Below are positions 43,138 through 51,612 of a stretch of 64,000 bases of DNA, in pieces. Source of the stretch: JBPRGG01 sp051418075 (GTDB taxonomy: Bacteria > Bacteroidota > Bacteroidia > Cytophagales > Cyclobacteriaceae). The stretch covers positions 1 through 64,000 of the forward strand of contig JBPRGG010000026.1 in the NCBI GenBank assembly GCA_051418075.1, in the 5' to 3' direction. The position numbers and the translations under genes are program-made. Every line of letters begins with the position of its first letter. The first letter of the stretch is position 1. The notes under the pieces are model-generated. The model was not told the DNA's origin and made no database searches. It saw only the letters and a list, made by a program, of their open reading frames with translations.

Positions 43138-45776
43138 ATGTTAACTGATTGTTTAAAAAAGCTAATTTTATGTATTACAGCATGCTTCATTGCTTTTGCC
43201 ATTTACGGGACGAATAAAAAAATGGGAGAAGATGACATAGAGGATGACTTACTATTACGATATCATGAGCCTGCCAATGTATGGACAGAGGCTTTACCCC
43301 TGGGAAATGGATATATTGGAGCCATGGTTCATGGCGGTATCCAACAAGAACATCTTCAACTCAATGAAGTAACCTTGTATTCCGGTGATCCACAGCATAC
43401 TTATAAATCAATAGATATTCGGAAAAGATTTCCGGAAGTTATGAAATTGATGAATCAGGAAAAATATGCAGAAGCCCAGAATATAATTGCTGATGATTGG
43501 TTAGGGAGGGCCCAGCAATGCTATCAACCGTTGGGAGATCTTTGGATTAATTTCAAACATAGCCAGCCAGTGGAAGGATATCAAAGAATTCTGGATCTTG
43601 CCAATGCAGTGGCTACCATCACCTATAAGACAGAAGGAATAAGGTTTAAGCGGGAATATTTTGCCAGCTATCCTGATCATGTTATAGTAGCCCGATTATC
43701 GGCCACTAAACCAGGCAGTATCAATTGTGTAATCAGTTTATCCACACCTCATAAACCCACGGCAAAATACCTGTCAGAATCTCCTTTTTTAGTCATGCAG
43801 GGAAAAGTACCGGGATTTGTACTAAGACGTACCTTTAAGCAGGTAGAAAGTGGGAGAGATCAACACAATATCCTGAGATTTATGACAAATATGGCCAGTT
43901 AAAGCCGGGTTCAGGGCAGGTGCTTTATGATGAAGAAGTTAATGGATTGGGAATGGCTTTTGACAGCCGTATCAAGGCCATCAACCAAGGCGGAATGGTG
44001 AAACTGCAGGATCAGAAACTAATTGTGGAAAATGCGGATGAAGTAGTTTTACTATTTAGTGCTGCTACAAGTTTCAATGGATTTGACAAGAGCCCTGTAA
44101 TTCAGGGAAGCGACCCTACCGAAAAAGTATTATCTTTATTTGATGATTTAGAAGGTAAAGATTATCAGGAACTTCTGTCTGCTCACAAAGAAGATTATCA
44201 GGAATTATTTAACCGGGTCAGTTTTGGATTAGGTAAATTAACCAGGCAATCAAAATTACCAACAGATAAACGGGTAGCGCTTTTCTCAAATGGAAAAGAT
44301 CCTTCTCTGGCTGCATTATTGTTTCAGTTTGGGCGTTACCTGATGATTTCGGGATCCCGCCCGGGAGGTCAGCCCCTCAATTTACAAGGCATTTGGAATC
44401 CACATGTAATACCTCCATGGGCAGGGGCATACACTATGAATATCAATACAGAAATGAATTATTGGCCAGCTGAACTGACCAATCTTTCTGAATGTCATGA
44501 ACCTCTTTTTCAGGCTATCAGGGAACTGGCTATCAATGGCAAGCAAACAGCTCATGATATGTTCGGATTACAGGGATGGACCGGGAATCATAACATGACC
44601 ATCTGGCGTCAGGCAGAACCAGTAGATCGATGTAATTGTTCATTCTGGCCGGTGGTAGCGGGCTGGCTTACCAGCCATATGTGGGAAAGATATCTCTATC
44701 ATGGTAAGACTGATTTTCTTAAAAAGGAAGTATTTCCCCTGCTTAAAGGAGCGGTTCAATTCTACAGTGGTTGGTTGGTAACTAATCAGGATGGCTATCT
44801 GGTAACTCCTGTTGGACATTCCCCTGAGCAATCATTTAAATATCAAGGAGATAAAGTGGGTAGTCAAAGTCCCGGACCTACCATGGATATGGCCATCATT
44901 CGTGAATCGTTTGCCCGCTATCTTGAAGCTTGCCAAATCCTGAATATTGAGGATGAATTACAAAAAAAAATCAGCGGGCAATTAGCTAAGCTTTTACCTT
45001 ATCAGCTTGGTAAATATGGTCAATTGCAGGAGTGGCAGTTTGATTTTGAAGATGCAGACCCCCAACACCGTCATATTTCCCATCTTTATGGGTTTCATCC
45101 GGGAAACCAGATTGATTTTCAGGAAGACCCGGAATTAGTGGCAGGAGTAGAAAAAGTAATGCAAAGGAGAGGAGACAAAGCCACTGGCTGGTCTATGGGC
45201 TGGAAGATAAATGTTTGGGCCAGATTAAGAAATGGTAATCATGCTTTGAAATTGATCACCAACTTGCTGAGCCTTGTTCGTGAAAATGATACAAAATATT
45301 CAGGAGGGGGAATTTATCCTAATTTATTTGATGCCCATCCGCCTTTCCAGATCGATGGTAATTTTGGAGCCACAGCAGGAATCGCAGAAATGCTGGTACA
45401 AAGCCATGATGGCAGTATTTTTTTGCTACCTGCCTTGCCAGATGACTGGAAAGAAGGCAAAATATTTGGGGTAAGAGCCAGAGGAGGTTTTGAGATAAAC
45501 CTGCGGTGGAAAAAGGGTAAGTTGTTGGAAGCCCAAATACAGTCCGATTTAGGAGGAAATTGCAGAATATCCAGTAAGCATCCTATTAAATTGATCAATA
45601 CACCTTTCCAGGAAGTCAACGGAAAAAATCCCAATCCTTTATTTCAGCAGGTGGAAGCAGGAGCACCTATCATTCATGCACGGGAAAAATTAGACATACC
45701 AAACCCTATGAAAATTTATCAGATTGATTTTTCTACCCGGCCTGGTGAAACCTACACCATTCAACTAATAAAATGA
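43138..45776 (+). pseudogene. GH95 alpha-L-fucosidase interrupted by a one-base frameshift
   Basis: Two frames together encode a complete GH95 enzyme, which releases terminal (typically 1,2-linked) L-fucose. The first frame (43138-43902) has a signal-like N-terminus and the GH95 N-domain (LPLGNGYIGAMVHGG). It runs out just after DQH. The next frame continues YPEIYDKYGQLKPGSGQVLY and holds the catalytic region: NINTEMNYWPAE, GHSPEQSF and IDGNFGATAG. A third A restored after the two at 43867-43868 would rejoin them as DQHKYPE. The 2639-base span is one short of a multiple of three. The rest is intact, so the break is recent or an assembly error. Confidence 0.9.
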
Positions 45777-45785
45777 TTACTCCAT

Positions 45786-46019
45786 TTATTTGATCAAAGC
45801 ATCAATGGCTTCAGCCAGCTTTTTATCCTTATCTGTTACCTTATTGCCGGCATCGTGCGTATTCAATTCAAAGCTTACTGTATTGTACACATTGCTCCAG
45901 TTAGGATGATGATTCATTTTTTCTGCCAGTATGGCTACCTGGCTCATAAATCCAAAGGCTTGAACAAAATCCTTAAATTCAAAAGTTTTCATCAATTTGT
46001 TATCTTCTTCTTTCCACAT
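45786..46019 (-). CDS. phhB: pterin-4a-carbinolamine dehydratase (PCD/DCoH)
   Basis: A 77-residue protein with the PCD active-site signature: EKMNHHPNW with the two histidines, then the second-motif HD in LNTHDAG. It dehydrates the carbinolamine formed when tetrahydropterin serves aromatic hydroxylases. It is somewhat shorter at the N-terminus than many family members (about 95 residues). It is convergent with the fucosidase gene, 9 bases away. No aromatic amino acid hydroxylase is in the window. Confidence 0.9.
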   Translation of the reverse strand: MWKEEDNKLMKTFEFKDFVQAFGFMSQVAILAEKMNHHPNWSNVYNTVSFELNTHDAGNKVTDKDKKLAEAIDALIK

Positions 46020-46142
46020 AAAAAATAAGTTTTAGTTTATCCTGATAACCAAGAAAAAATGAAGTGGTTTTAAAATTTGAAAAAAGCATTTGGACCATTG
46101 TCAGGAGGGAGGTTAAGTGGCAAAATACAGGATTATTGGTTA

Positions 46143-46553
46143 TTATTCCCTGGTAAAATCCATGGAATCTGCGTAATAATTACCATTATCATGTTTAAAA
46201 AGAATCCAAACCCTGAACGATCCATCATTAAAACTATATTTTCCTATGGCATATTTAAAGCCTTGCTTTCCCGCTCCCTGGTGTATAAACTGAAAATCTT
46301 CCGGAACATATTTTTTAAAAAAATCCCTTAGCACAAATTCGGCCTGGGTTTTACTATAACTTGACTTTTCTCCATCAAAATTTAATTCCACATTTTCATG
46401 GAAATATTTTATAAGCTCTTTGGCGCTTCCCGCTTTCAGTGCAGCTCTCACGTTATTAATCACATCTCCCTGGGCCTGGGTGTTTACCAATTGAGGACCC
46501 ATCAGAAAAGCAATGAATACCATGGAGTAAATTAACTTTATTTTTATTCTCAT
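46143..46553 (-). CDS. DUF4783 secreted protein
   Basis: A 136-residue protein with a signal peptide (MRIKIKLIYSMVFIAFLMG, cut near NTQAQG) and an NTF2-like small domain: VRAALKAGSAKELIKYFHENVELNF and KYSFNDGSFRVWILF. This matches DUF4783, a Bacteroidota family of unknown role. I chose the ATG at 46553, which gives a standard signal peptide. An ATG four codons upstream is possible. Confidence 0.85.
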   Translation of the reverse strand: MRIKIKLIYSMVFIAFLMGPQLVNTQAQGDVINNVRAALKAGSAKELIKYFHENVELNFDGEKSSYSKTQAEFVLRDFFKKYVPEDFQFIHQGAGKQGFKYAIGKYSFNDGSFRVWILFKHDNGNYYADSMDFTRE

Positions 46554-46704
46554 AATCAGCCTCAAAATTCACCTACTTAAAGCTAAAACTATGCCAGCAT
46601 TTATTATTTTTGCAACGTGTTTTTCAAAAATATTACCAAAAGCTTAATTTAATACAATTCGGGAAAATAAAAAAAACTAATTTTTACTAAATATATACAT
46701 TGTT

Positions 46705-48234
46705 ATGAATAAGAAGGTAATTTTAATGATTTTAGATGGATGGGGCATAGCTTCAAATCCGGAAGTTTCTGCCATTGACAAAGCAAATACACCCTTTGTG
46801 GATTCATTATATAATAAATACCCAAACAGTCAACTTCAAACCTCCGGGCTTTCAGTGGGTTTACCTGAAGGCCAGATGGGAAATTCTGAAGTTGGTCATA
46901 TGAACATTGGTGCAGGAAGAGTGGTCTATCAGGATATTGTGAAGATTAATATTGCCCTAAAAGATAAGTCACTGAATAAGAACGTAATTCTGTTGAATGC
47001 TTTTGATTATGCCAAAAAAGAAAACAAAAAAGTACATTTGCTGGGTTTACTTTCTGACGGGGGTGTTCATTCACACATTGACCACCTGAAAGGCTTGTGC
47101 TCTATTGCCAAGGAAAATAATGTAGAAAATTTATTTATCCATGCTTTTACAGATGGCAGGGATACTGATCCGAAAAGCGGTGTGGGCTATGTGAATGAAT
47201 TACAGGAACATCTGGATCAATCGGCCGGAAAAATTGCCAGTATTATTGGCCGTTATTATGCCATGGACCGGGATAAGAGATGGGAAAGGGTGAAGTTGGC
47301 CTATGATGCCCTGGTAAAGGGAGAAGGAACATTGACAGATGACCTGGTTGCTGCTATGAAGAAATCTTATGAAAATGAAGTTACCGATGAATTTATAAAA
47401 CCCATTATTAAAAAGGGGCAGGATGGAAAACCTTTGGCTACCATAGAAGAAGGAGATGTGGTACTGGTATTTAATTTTCGTACCGATAGGGGTCGCCAAA
47501 TCACCATGGCTTTGTCCCAGCAGGATTTTCCTGAGCAAGATATGCACAAAATGAATTTAAAGTATGTGACGATGACTAAATATGATAATACATTCAAAGG
47601 AGTGGATGTATTATTTGAAAAAGACAATCTGAACAATACGTTGGGTGAAATTTTAAGTAAAGCAGGTAAAAAGCAGATCCGAATTGCAGAAACTGAAAAG
47701 TATCCTCACGTTACATTTTTCTTTTCCGGAGGCAGAGAAAAGGAATTTGATGGAGAAAAACGCATATTGTGTTCATCCCCCAAAGTTCCGACCTATGATC
47801 TACAACCAGAAATGAGTGCTGAAGAAATCCGGGACAGTATCATTCCCGAGTTGAAAAACAAAGAAACTGATTTTATCTGTCTTAATTTTGCCAATCCGGA
47901 TATGGTAGGTCATACCGGGGTATTTGAAGCAGCAGTAAAAGCCTGTGAAACAGTGGATCAATGTGCTAAAACGGTAGTGGAAGCTGCACTTGAAAATGAT
48001 TATACAACCATAATTATTGCAGACCATGGAAATTCTGATTTCATGATCAATGATGATGGATCTCCCAATACGGCTCATACTACCAATCCTGTACCCTGCT
48101 TTTTAGTAGACAATAATTATAAGGAAGCTATAAAAAATGGAAAGTTAGGAGACCTTGCTCCTACTATATTGAGCCTGATGGGTGTGGAAATTCCAGAAGA
48201 AATGACTGGTACTATTTTAATTCCTAAAAAGTAA
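46705..48234 (+). CDS. gpmI: 2,3-bisphosphoglycerate-independent phosphoglycerate mutase
   Basis: A 509-residue manganese enzyme of glycolysis that interconverts 3- and 2-phosphoglycerate. It has DGWG near the N-terminus, the phospho-acceptor Ser61 in GQMGNSEVGHMNIGAGR, GGVHSHIDH, the HAFTDGRD stretch, and metal-binding ADHGNSD near the C-terminus. Length is typical. A lipoprotein gene follows after 4 bases and is probably co-transcribed. Confidence 0.97.
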   Translation: MNKKVILMILDGWGIASNPEVSAIDKANTPFVDSLYNKYPNSQLQTSGLSVGLPEGQMGNSEVGHMNIGAGRVVYQDIVKINIALKDKSLNKNVILLNAFDYAKKENKKVHLLGLLSDGGVHSHIDHLKGLCSIAKENNVENLFIHAFTDGRDTDPKSGVGYVNELQEHLDQSAGKIASIIGRYYAMDRDKRWERVKLAYDALVKGEGTLTDDLVAAMKKSYENEVTDEFIKPIIKKGQDGKPLATIEEGDVVLVFNFRTDRGRQITMALSQQDFPEQDMHKMNLKYVTMTKYDNTFKGVDVLFEKDNLNNTLGEILSKAGKKQIRIAETEKYPHVTFFFSGGREKEFDGEKRILCSSPKVPTYDLQPEMSAEEIRDSIIPELKNKETDFICLNFANPDMVGHTGVFEAAVKACETVDQCAKTVVEAALENDYTTIIIADHGNSDFMINDDGSPNTAHTTNPVPCFLVDNNYKEAIKNGKLGDLAPTILSLMGVEIPEEMTGTILIPKK

Positions 48235-48238
48235 GCCT

Positions 48239-48814
48239 ATGAACAGACTCCTGATGGTCATACTTGTGATGATGATATGGGCCTGTGAAGGAAATCCCAC
48301 AGGAGGAAAAACAATAGCTAAATATTATGACCTGGATAGCCTGATAAGGAACCAGGTCATTTGGCTAGATCAGGCAGAACCGACTCTTTTAAAATATGCC
48401 CTCATTGATCAAAAAGCTGATACGACGAAATTTGAACCGGATAGCGCCCAGTGGGCTAAGGAAATGGCTATTTTTCTTCAGCTTGATATCAATAGACCAG
48501 TACTGAGGGATAGTTATACCATAAATAACAACCAGGAAAATTCTGGAAATGTACTGATCTATGAAGCCTACGAAAAAGATGAAGTGGAGATTGATTATCT
48601 GAAGGTTTATTTTAACAAGGCCTCTCAGCTGACCAGGATAGAAGGCTTGTTTAAGGATCAGAGTTTGTTATATCGCAGTTCAAGGCATCTTCTTCTTAAT
48701 TTTCAATCAGATTCAGAAAAGGTAAGATTAAGCTCCTACAAAGTGGATGGTCAGCAAAAAATAATTTTTCAGGATAAGGTAAAATTAATGGTTGAAGGGA
48801 AGGTAATTTACTAA
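48239..48814 (+). CDS. lipoprotein of unknown function downstream of gpmI
   Basis: A 191-residue protein with a lipobox (MMIWAC, Cys16). The remainder is a mixed alpha/beta domain containing DSLIRNQVIWLDQAEPTLLK and DEVEIDYLKVYFNK. No catalytic motif or known family is recognised. It starts 4 bases after gpmI and is followed by a terminator, forming a two-gene unit. Confidence 0.75.
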   Translation: MNRLLMVILVMMIWACEGNPTGGKTIAKYYDLDSLIRNQVIWLDQAEPTLLKYALIDQKADTTKFEPDSAQWAKEMAIFLQLDINRPVLRDSYTINNNQENSGNVLIYEAYEKDEVEIDYLKVYFNKASQLTRIEGLFKDQSLLYRSSRHLLLNFQSDSEKVRLSSYKVDGQQKIIFQDKVKLMVEGKVIY

Positions 48815-48840
48815 AAAATTCCTTGAAAAGTAATATGATT

Positions 48841-48880
48841 AAAAAGCGTTCTTAAGGTTTAAATTAGGAACGCTTTTTTT
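48841..48880 (+). terminator. rho-independent terminator after the gpmI operon
   Basis: AAAAAGCGTTC (48841-48851) pairs with GAACGCTTTTT (48868-48878), followed by T residues. It lies between convergent genes and could work for both strands, since the minus strand also has a T run. Confidence 0.85.
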
Positions 48881-48893
48881 AATATGTGGTTTT

Positions 48894-49109
48894 TTAATAA
48901 CTAATCAGATTTTTGTCATCAGAAGATACAGACAAATTTTTTAATTTTCTCAGGTCAAGATAAATCTGGGATTCCACTTTGAGCAAATTATGACCAATTT
49001 GAATGATTGCCACTTCCTGGGCATTTTTGTAATCCTGAGCCCCTACCACAGTTTGCAGAGTGCCATTCTTTTGTTTTAAAAATACTTTAAAGAGTTTCAT
49101 ATGACTCAA
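48894..49109 (-). CDS. small protein of unknown function
   Basis: A 71-residue protein (or 68 from the inner ATG of MKLFKVFLKQ) with a compact alpha/beta pattern: LFKVFLKQKNGTLQTVVGAQDYKNAQEVA, then IIQIGHNLLKVESQIYLDL. No signal peptide or known motif. The frame is clean and bounded by a terminator, so it is probably real, but I do not recognise the family. Confidence 0.55.
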   Translation of the reverse strand: MSHMKLFKVFLKQKNGTLQTVVGAQDYKNAQEVAIIQIGHNLLKVESQIYLDLRKLKNLSVSSDDKNLISY

Positions 49110-49488
49110 ATTTAAGGTTGAAATGATTCAAAAATTTTCTTCTCTCCACAGATTTATTGCTTGATCCCCTTTGATCCTGCAAAAAGGGGGTACAAAAAAA
49201 GGATACCTTATTAAGGCATCCTTTAAACTCTTAACCATCATTAACCTAATGACAAACTCACGAAAAGTAAGTTTTTTTATGGAATTTGACTTCCATCTGA
49301 ATAAAAATCAGAAATCCAACTCAAATTCTCCATCTCTTATATATTCAACAAAGAGCTTTCTCAAAAAGTTTACTTATAATTAAATTTTTATAAAAAACAA
49401 GAAGTTATAAACCAGAATTTGGGAATTTTCTAATTGCTGGTAGGAAAAATTAGCAAAACAGAATAAAAATCTGTTTTTGAGAAAAGTT
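49110..49488. other. 379-bp gap downstream of ftsY
   Basis: AT-rich with one hairpin terminator (49194-49224) and no credible gene. A 70-codon plus-strand frame across 49171-49383 lacks protein-like composition. Confidence 0.55.
49194..49224 (-). terminator. rho-independent terminator, ftsY direction
   Basis: On the minus strand AAAGGATGCCTT, ATA-type loop, AAGGTATCCTTT forms a hairpin with one internal mismatch, followed by a run of seven T. It lies 265 bases beyond the ftsY stop, the only minus-strand gene that could use it. Confidence 0.7.
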
Positions 49489-50448
49489 CTAATCATTTCT
49501 TTTAAACAAAGAATCTACAAATTCATAGCGGTTAAATACCTGTAGGTCATTTACTTTTTCACCCACACCTATGTACTTTACCGGAATTTTAAATTCATCA
49601 GATATGCCTATGACTACGCCACCCTTGGCAGTGCCATCCAATTTGGTAATGGCCAGGGCTGTTACTTCGGTGGCCTTGGTAAATTCACGTGCCTGTATAA
49701 TGGCGTTTTGCCCGGTACTACCATCCAGCACCAACAATACCTCATGTGGTGCCTCCGGAATAAACTTTTGAACCACTCTTTTAATCTTGGATAATTCATT
49801 CATCAGATTCACCCTGGTATGTAATCGACCAGCTGTATCAATAATGACTACATCAGCTCCAGTATTTACGCCTTCCTTAGCTGCATCAAAAGCTACAGAG
49901 GCAGGATCTGTATTCATGCCATGGGAAACAACAGGTACATCTACTCTCTGACCCCATAACTTTAATTGATCCACTGCAGCGGCTCTGAAAGTATCTGCAG
50001 CACCCAAAATTACTTTCCTTCCTTTTTGTTTATATTGCGCAGCTAATTTTCCAATGGTAGTGGTTTTTCCTACCCCATTTACACCGACTACTAATATCAC
50101 ATAGGGCTTGGTGTTTTCCGGTAGGGTAAAATCCTGCAGATCTTCTGATTTATTCTCTGATAAAAGCCCGGCTACTTCTTCTCTTAAAATCCGGTCCAAC
50201 TCTTCAATACCTAAATACTTGTCCCGTGCTACCCGATCTTCAATTCTTTGTATAATTTTGATGGTTGTGCCCACACCTACATCTGATGTGATCAGAATTT
50301 CTTCAAGTTCATCTAAAACTTCCTCATCAACTTTTGATTTACCAACTGCAGCTCTGCTTAATTTAGAAAAAAACGAATCCTTACTTTTTTCTAAACCCTT
50401 ATCTAACGTTTCCTTTTTATCTTTGGAAAAAAATCCGAATAATGCCAT
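49489..50448 (-). CDS. ftsY: signal recognition particle receptor FtsY
   Basis: A 319-residue SRP-type GTPase that docks SRP-ribosome complexes at the inner membrane. It has a short N-terminal charged segment (about 1-40, so a minimal A domain), the N domain, G1 GVNGVGKTT (122-130), the DTFRAAAVDQL insertion-box start, DTAGR, TKLDGTAKGG, and a C-terminal GVGEKVNDLQVF. It follows the rpmB-rpmG-DUF4295 group on the same strand but is separated from it by a terminator. Confidence 0.97.
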   Translation of the reverse strand: MALFGFFSKDKKETLDKGLEKSKDSFFSKLSRAAVGKSKVDEEVLDELEEILITSDVGVGTTIKIIQRIEDRVARDKYLGIEELDRILREEVAGLLSENKSEDLQDFTLPENTKPYVILVVGVNGVGKTTTIGKLAAQYKQKGRKVILGAADTFRAAAVDQLKLWGQRVDVPVVSHGMNTDPASVAFDAAKEGVNTGADVVIIDTAGRLHTRVNLMNELSKIKRVVQKFIPEAPHEVLLVLDGSTGQNAIIQAREFTKATEVTALAITKLDGTAKGGVVIGISDEFKIPVKYIGVGEKVNDLQVFNRYEFVDSLFKRND

Positions 50449-50530
50449 CAGCTTAATTTTGTAAGTAGCACATATTATTAAATACGCAGTGGTTTAAAAA
50501 CCGGAATTTCAGGATATAGTTTTTACAAAC

Positions 50531-50558
50531 AAAAAAAGTCCCTGCAAAGAGGGACTTT
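50531..50558 (-). terminator. rho-independent terminator after rpmB-rpmG-DUF4295
   Basis: On the minus strand AAAGTCCC, loop, GGGACTTT is followed by a T run (A run at 50531-50537 on the plus strand). It separates the ribosomal protein operon from ftsY. Confidence 0.8.
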
Positions 50559-50597
50559 GATTAATTTTTACCGGGAAAATCCTTCAGGACTTTCACA

Positions 50598-50753
50598 TCA
50601 TTTCTTATTTATGGTTTGCTGAACCATTTCAGCCGGTACAATTTCTTCTTTAAAAGTATAAGCCCCGGTTTTCGGCGATTTAACTGCTTTGATCACCTTT
50701 GCTATGTGTTTTGCTTCAGCTTTTTTTAAGGTAGCAACTACTTTCTTTGCCAT
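50598..50753 (-). CDS. DUF4295 small basic protein
   Basis: A 51-residue lysine-rich protein read from ATG at 50753: MAKKVVATLKKAEAKHIAKV at the start and EEIVPAEMVQQTINKK at the end. It matches DUF4295, a Bacteroidota family almost always encoded directly after rpmB and rpmG, as here (2 bases after rpmG). It is probably a ribosome-associated or translation-linked peptide; its function is unproven. Confidence 0.9.
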   Translation of the reverse strand: MAKKVVATLKKAEAKHIAKVIKAVKSPKTGAYTFKEEIVPAEMVQQTINKK

Positions 50754-50755
50754 AA

Positions 50756-50938
50756 TTATTTAATTTCTTTATGAACAGTATGTTTCTTTAGTATTGGATT
50801 ATATTTCTTTAATTCCATCCGTCCCGTTGTATTCTTTCTGTTTTTGGTGGTGATATAACGGGAAGTTCCTGGTAATCCACTGTTTTTGTGTTCGGTGCAT
50901 TCCAGAATTACCTGTACTCTATTTCCTTTTTTAGCCAT
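50756..50938 (-). CDS. rpmG: 50S ribosomal protein L33
   Basis: A 60-residue L33 with the usual start MAKKGNRVQVILECTEHK and the body TSRYITTKNRKNTTGRMELKK. The zinc-binding cysteine pairs of some L33 paralogues are absent (one Cys only), so it is the Cys-minus form. It lies 20 bases after rpmB. Confidence 0.97.
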   Translation of the reverse strand: MAKKGNRVQVILECTEHKNSGLPGTSRYITTKNRKNTTGRMELKKYNPILKKHTVHKEIK

Positions 50939-50958
50939 TTTATAAAACTTTTAATTAT

Positions 50959-51195
50959 TTAGACCACTACACCTTTCTTCCTGGCTTTTTTCAAAACACT
51001 GGTGATGCCATTTTTATTGATGGTTTTGATCATTTTTGTCGAAACCTTTAAGGTGACCCACCTGTCCTCTTCAGGAATATAAAATCTTTTCTTATGAATA
51101 TTGGGATTAAACTTCCTCTTGCTCTTGTTATTCGCATGAGAAACATTGTTCCCCACCCGTGGCCTTTTGCCTGATAACTGACACACCTTCGACAT
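50959..51195 (-). CDS. rpmB: 50S ribosomal protein L28
   Basis: A 78-residue L28 with MSKVCQLSGKRPRVGNNVSH at the N-terminus and KRKFNPNIHKKRFY in the middle. It is the first gene of the rpmB-rpmG-DUF4295 operon, ended by the hairpin at 50531-50558. Confidence 0.97.
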   Translation of the reverse strand: MSKVCQLSGKRPRVGNNVSHANNKSKRKFNPNIHKKRFYIPEEDRWVTLKVSTKMIKTINKNGITSVLKKARKKGVVV

Positions 51196-51289
51196 ATTAT
51201 CTTTATTTAATTATAATCAATCTTTCAAACAGGAGTGCAAAGATGAAAAAATTAATTAATATTTCAAAAATTTTTAATAATAAAGATCA

Positions 51290-51448
51290 CTATTTTCGAT
51301 ATCCATAGGGGCAGTTTTTACACCCGCTTTTACAGCAAAAGCCTCTTTTGATATGATACAGAGCCGTAAAAACTACCAATCCGTTTTCATCTACGTAATA
51401 ATCATCATTTCCCTGCAAATTGTCTTTTTTATTGAATTTCTTTTTCAA
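51290..51448 (-). CDS. DUF5522 small cysteine-rich protein
   Basis: A 52-residue protein. The C-terminal half YHIKRGFCCKSGCKNCPYGY has four cysteines in a CC-x3-C-x2-C pattern, the hallmark of DUF5522, probably a metal-binding site. The start is TTG at 51448, since no ATG is available in this frame before it. It lies about 95 bases downstream of nothing on its strand (rocD is divergent), so it is likely transcribed alone. The function is unknown. Confidence 0.85.
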   Translation of the reverse strand: MKKKFNKKDNLQGNDDYYVDENGLVVFTALYHIKRGFCCKSGCKNCPYGYRK

Positions 51449-51532
51449 AATTGAAATATATTTGTTTTATAAATATAAAATCTGATTTACAAAGTTTAGC
51501 CTCTGCACTTATTTAAATTTAAAATTTAGGAA

Positions 51533-51563
51533 TTTAGTTTATCAAATAGATTGATTAGCTTTG
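51533..51563 (+). promoter_or_regulatory. probable rocD promoter
   Basis: TAGCTTTG at 51556-51563 matches the phylum -7 element TAnnTTTG, and TTTAG at 51533-51537 sits 18 bases upstream in place of TTTG. This leaves a leader of roughly 45 bases before the rocD ATG. Confidence 0.4.
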
Positions 51564-51612
51564 AACATGAGGTAAAATGTTTTTGTTTTCGTAATTTTTA
51601 AAAACAAGTTTA

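Noticed and set aside
43920..45776. Second half of the fucosidase as an independent gene starting at an internal ATG
   Set aside because: The homologous sequence continues upstream of that ATG in the same frame (YPEIYDKYGQLKPGSGQ) to the frameshift point, so it is one broken gene.
46605..46612. TATTTTTG as the gpmI promoter -7 element
   Set aside because: It matches TAnnTTTG, but no TTTG lies 18-21 bases upstream and such 8-mers are frequent by chance in AT-rich gaps.
49171..49383. 70-codon plus-strand frame after the small minus-strand gene
   Set aside because: It spans a terminator hairpin, has an unnatural Ser/Lys/Asn-rich composition and no recognisable start signal.
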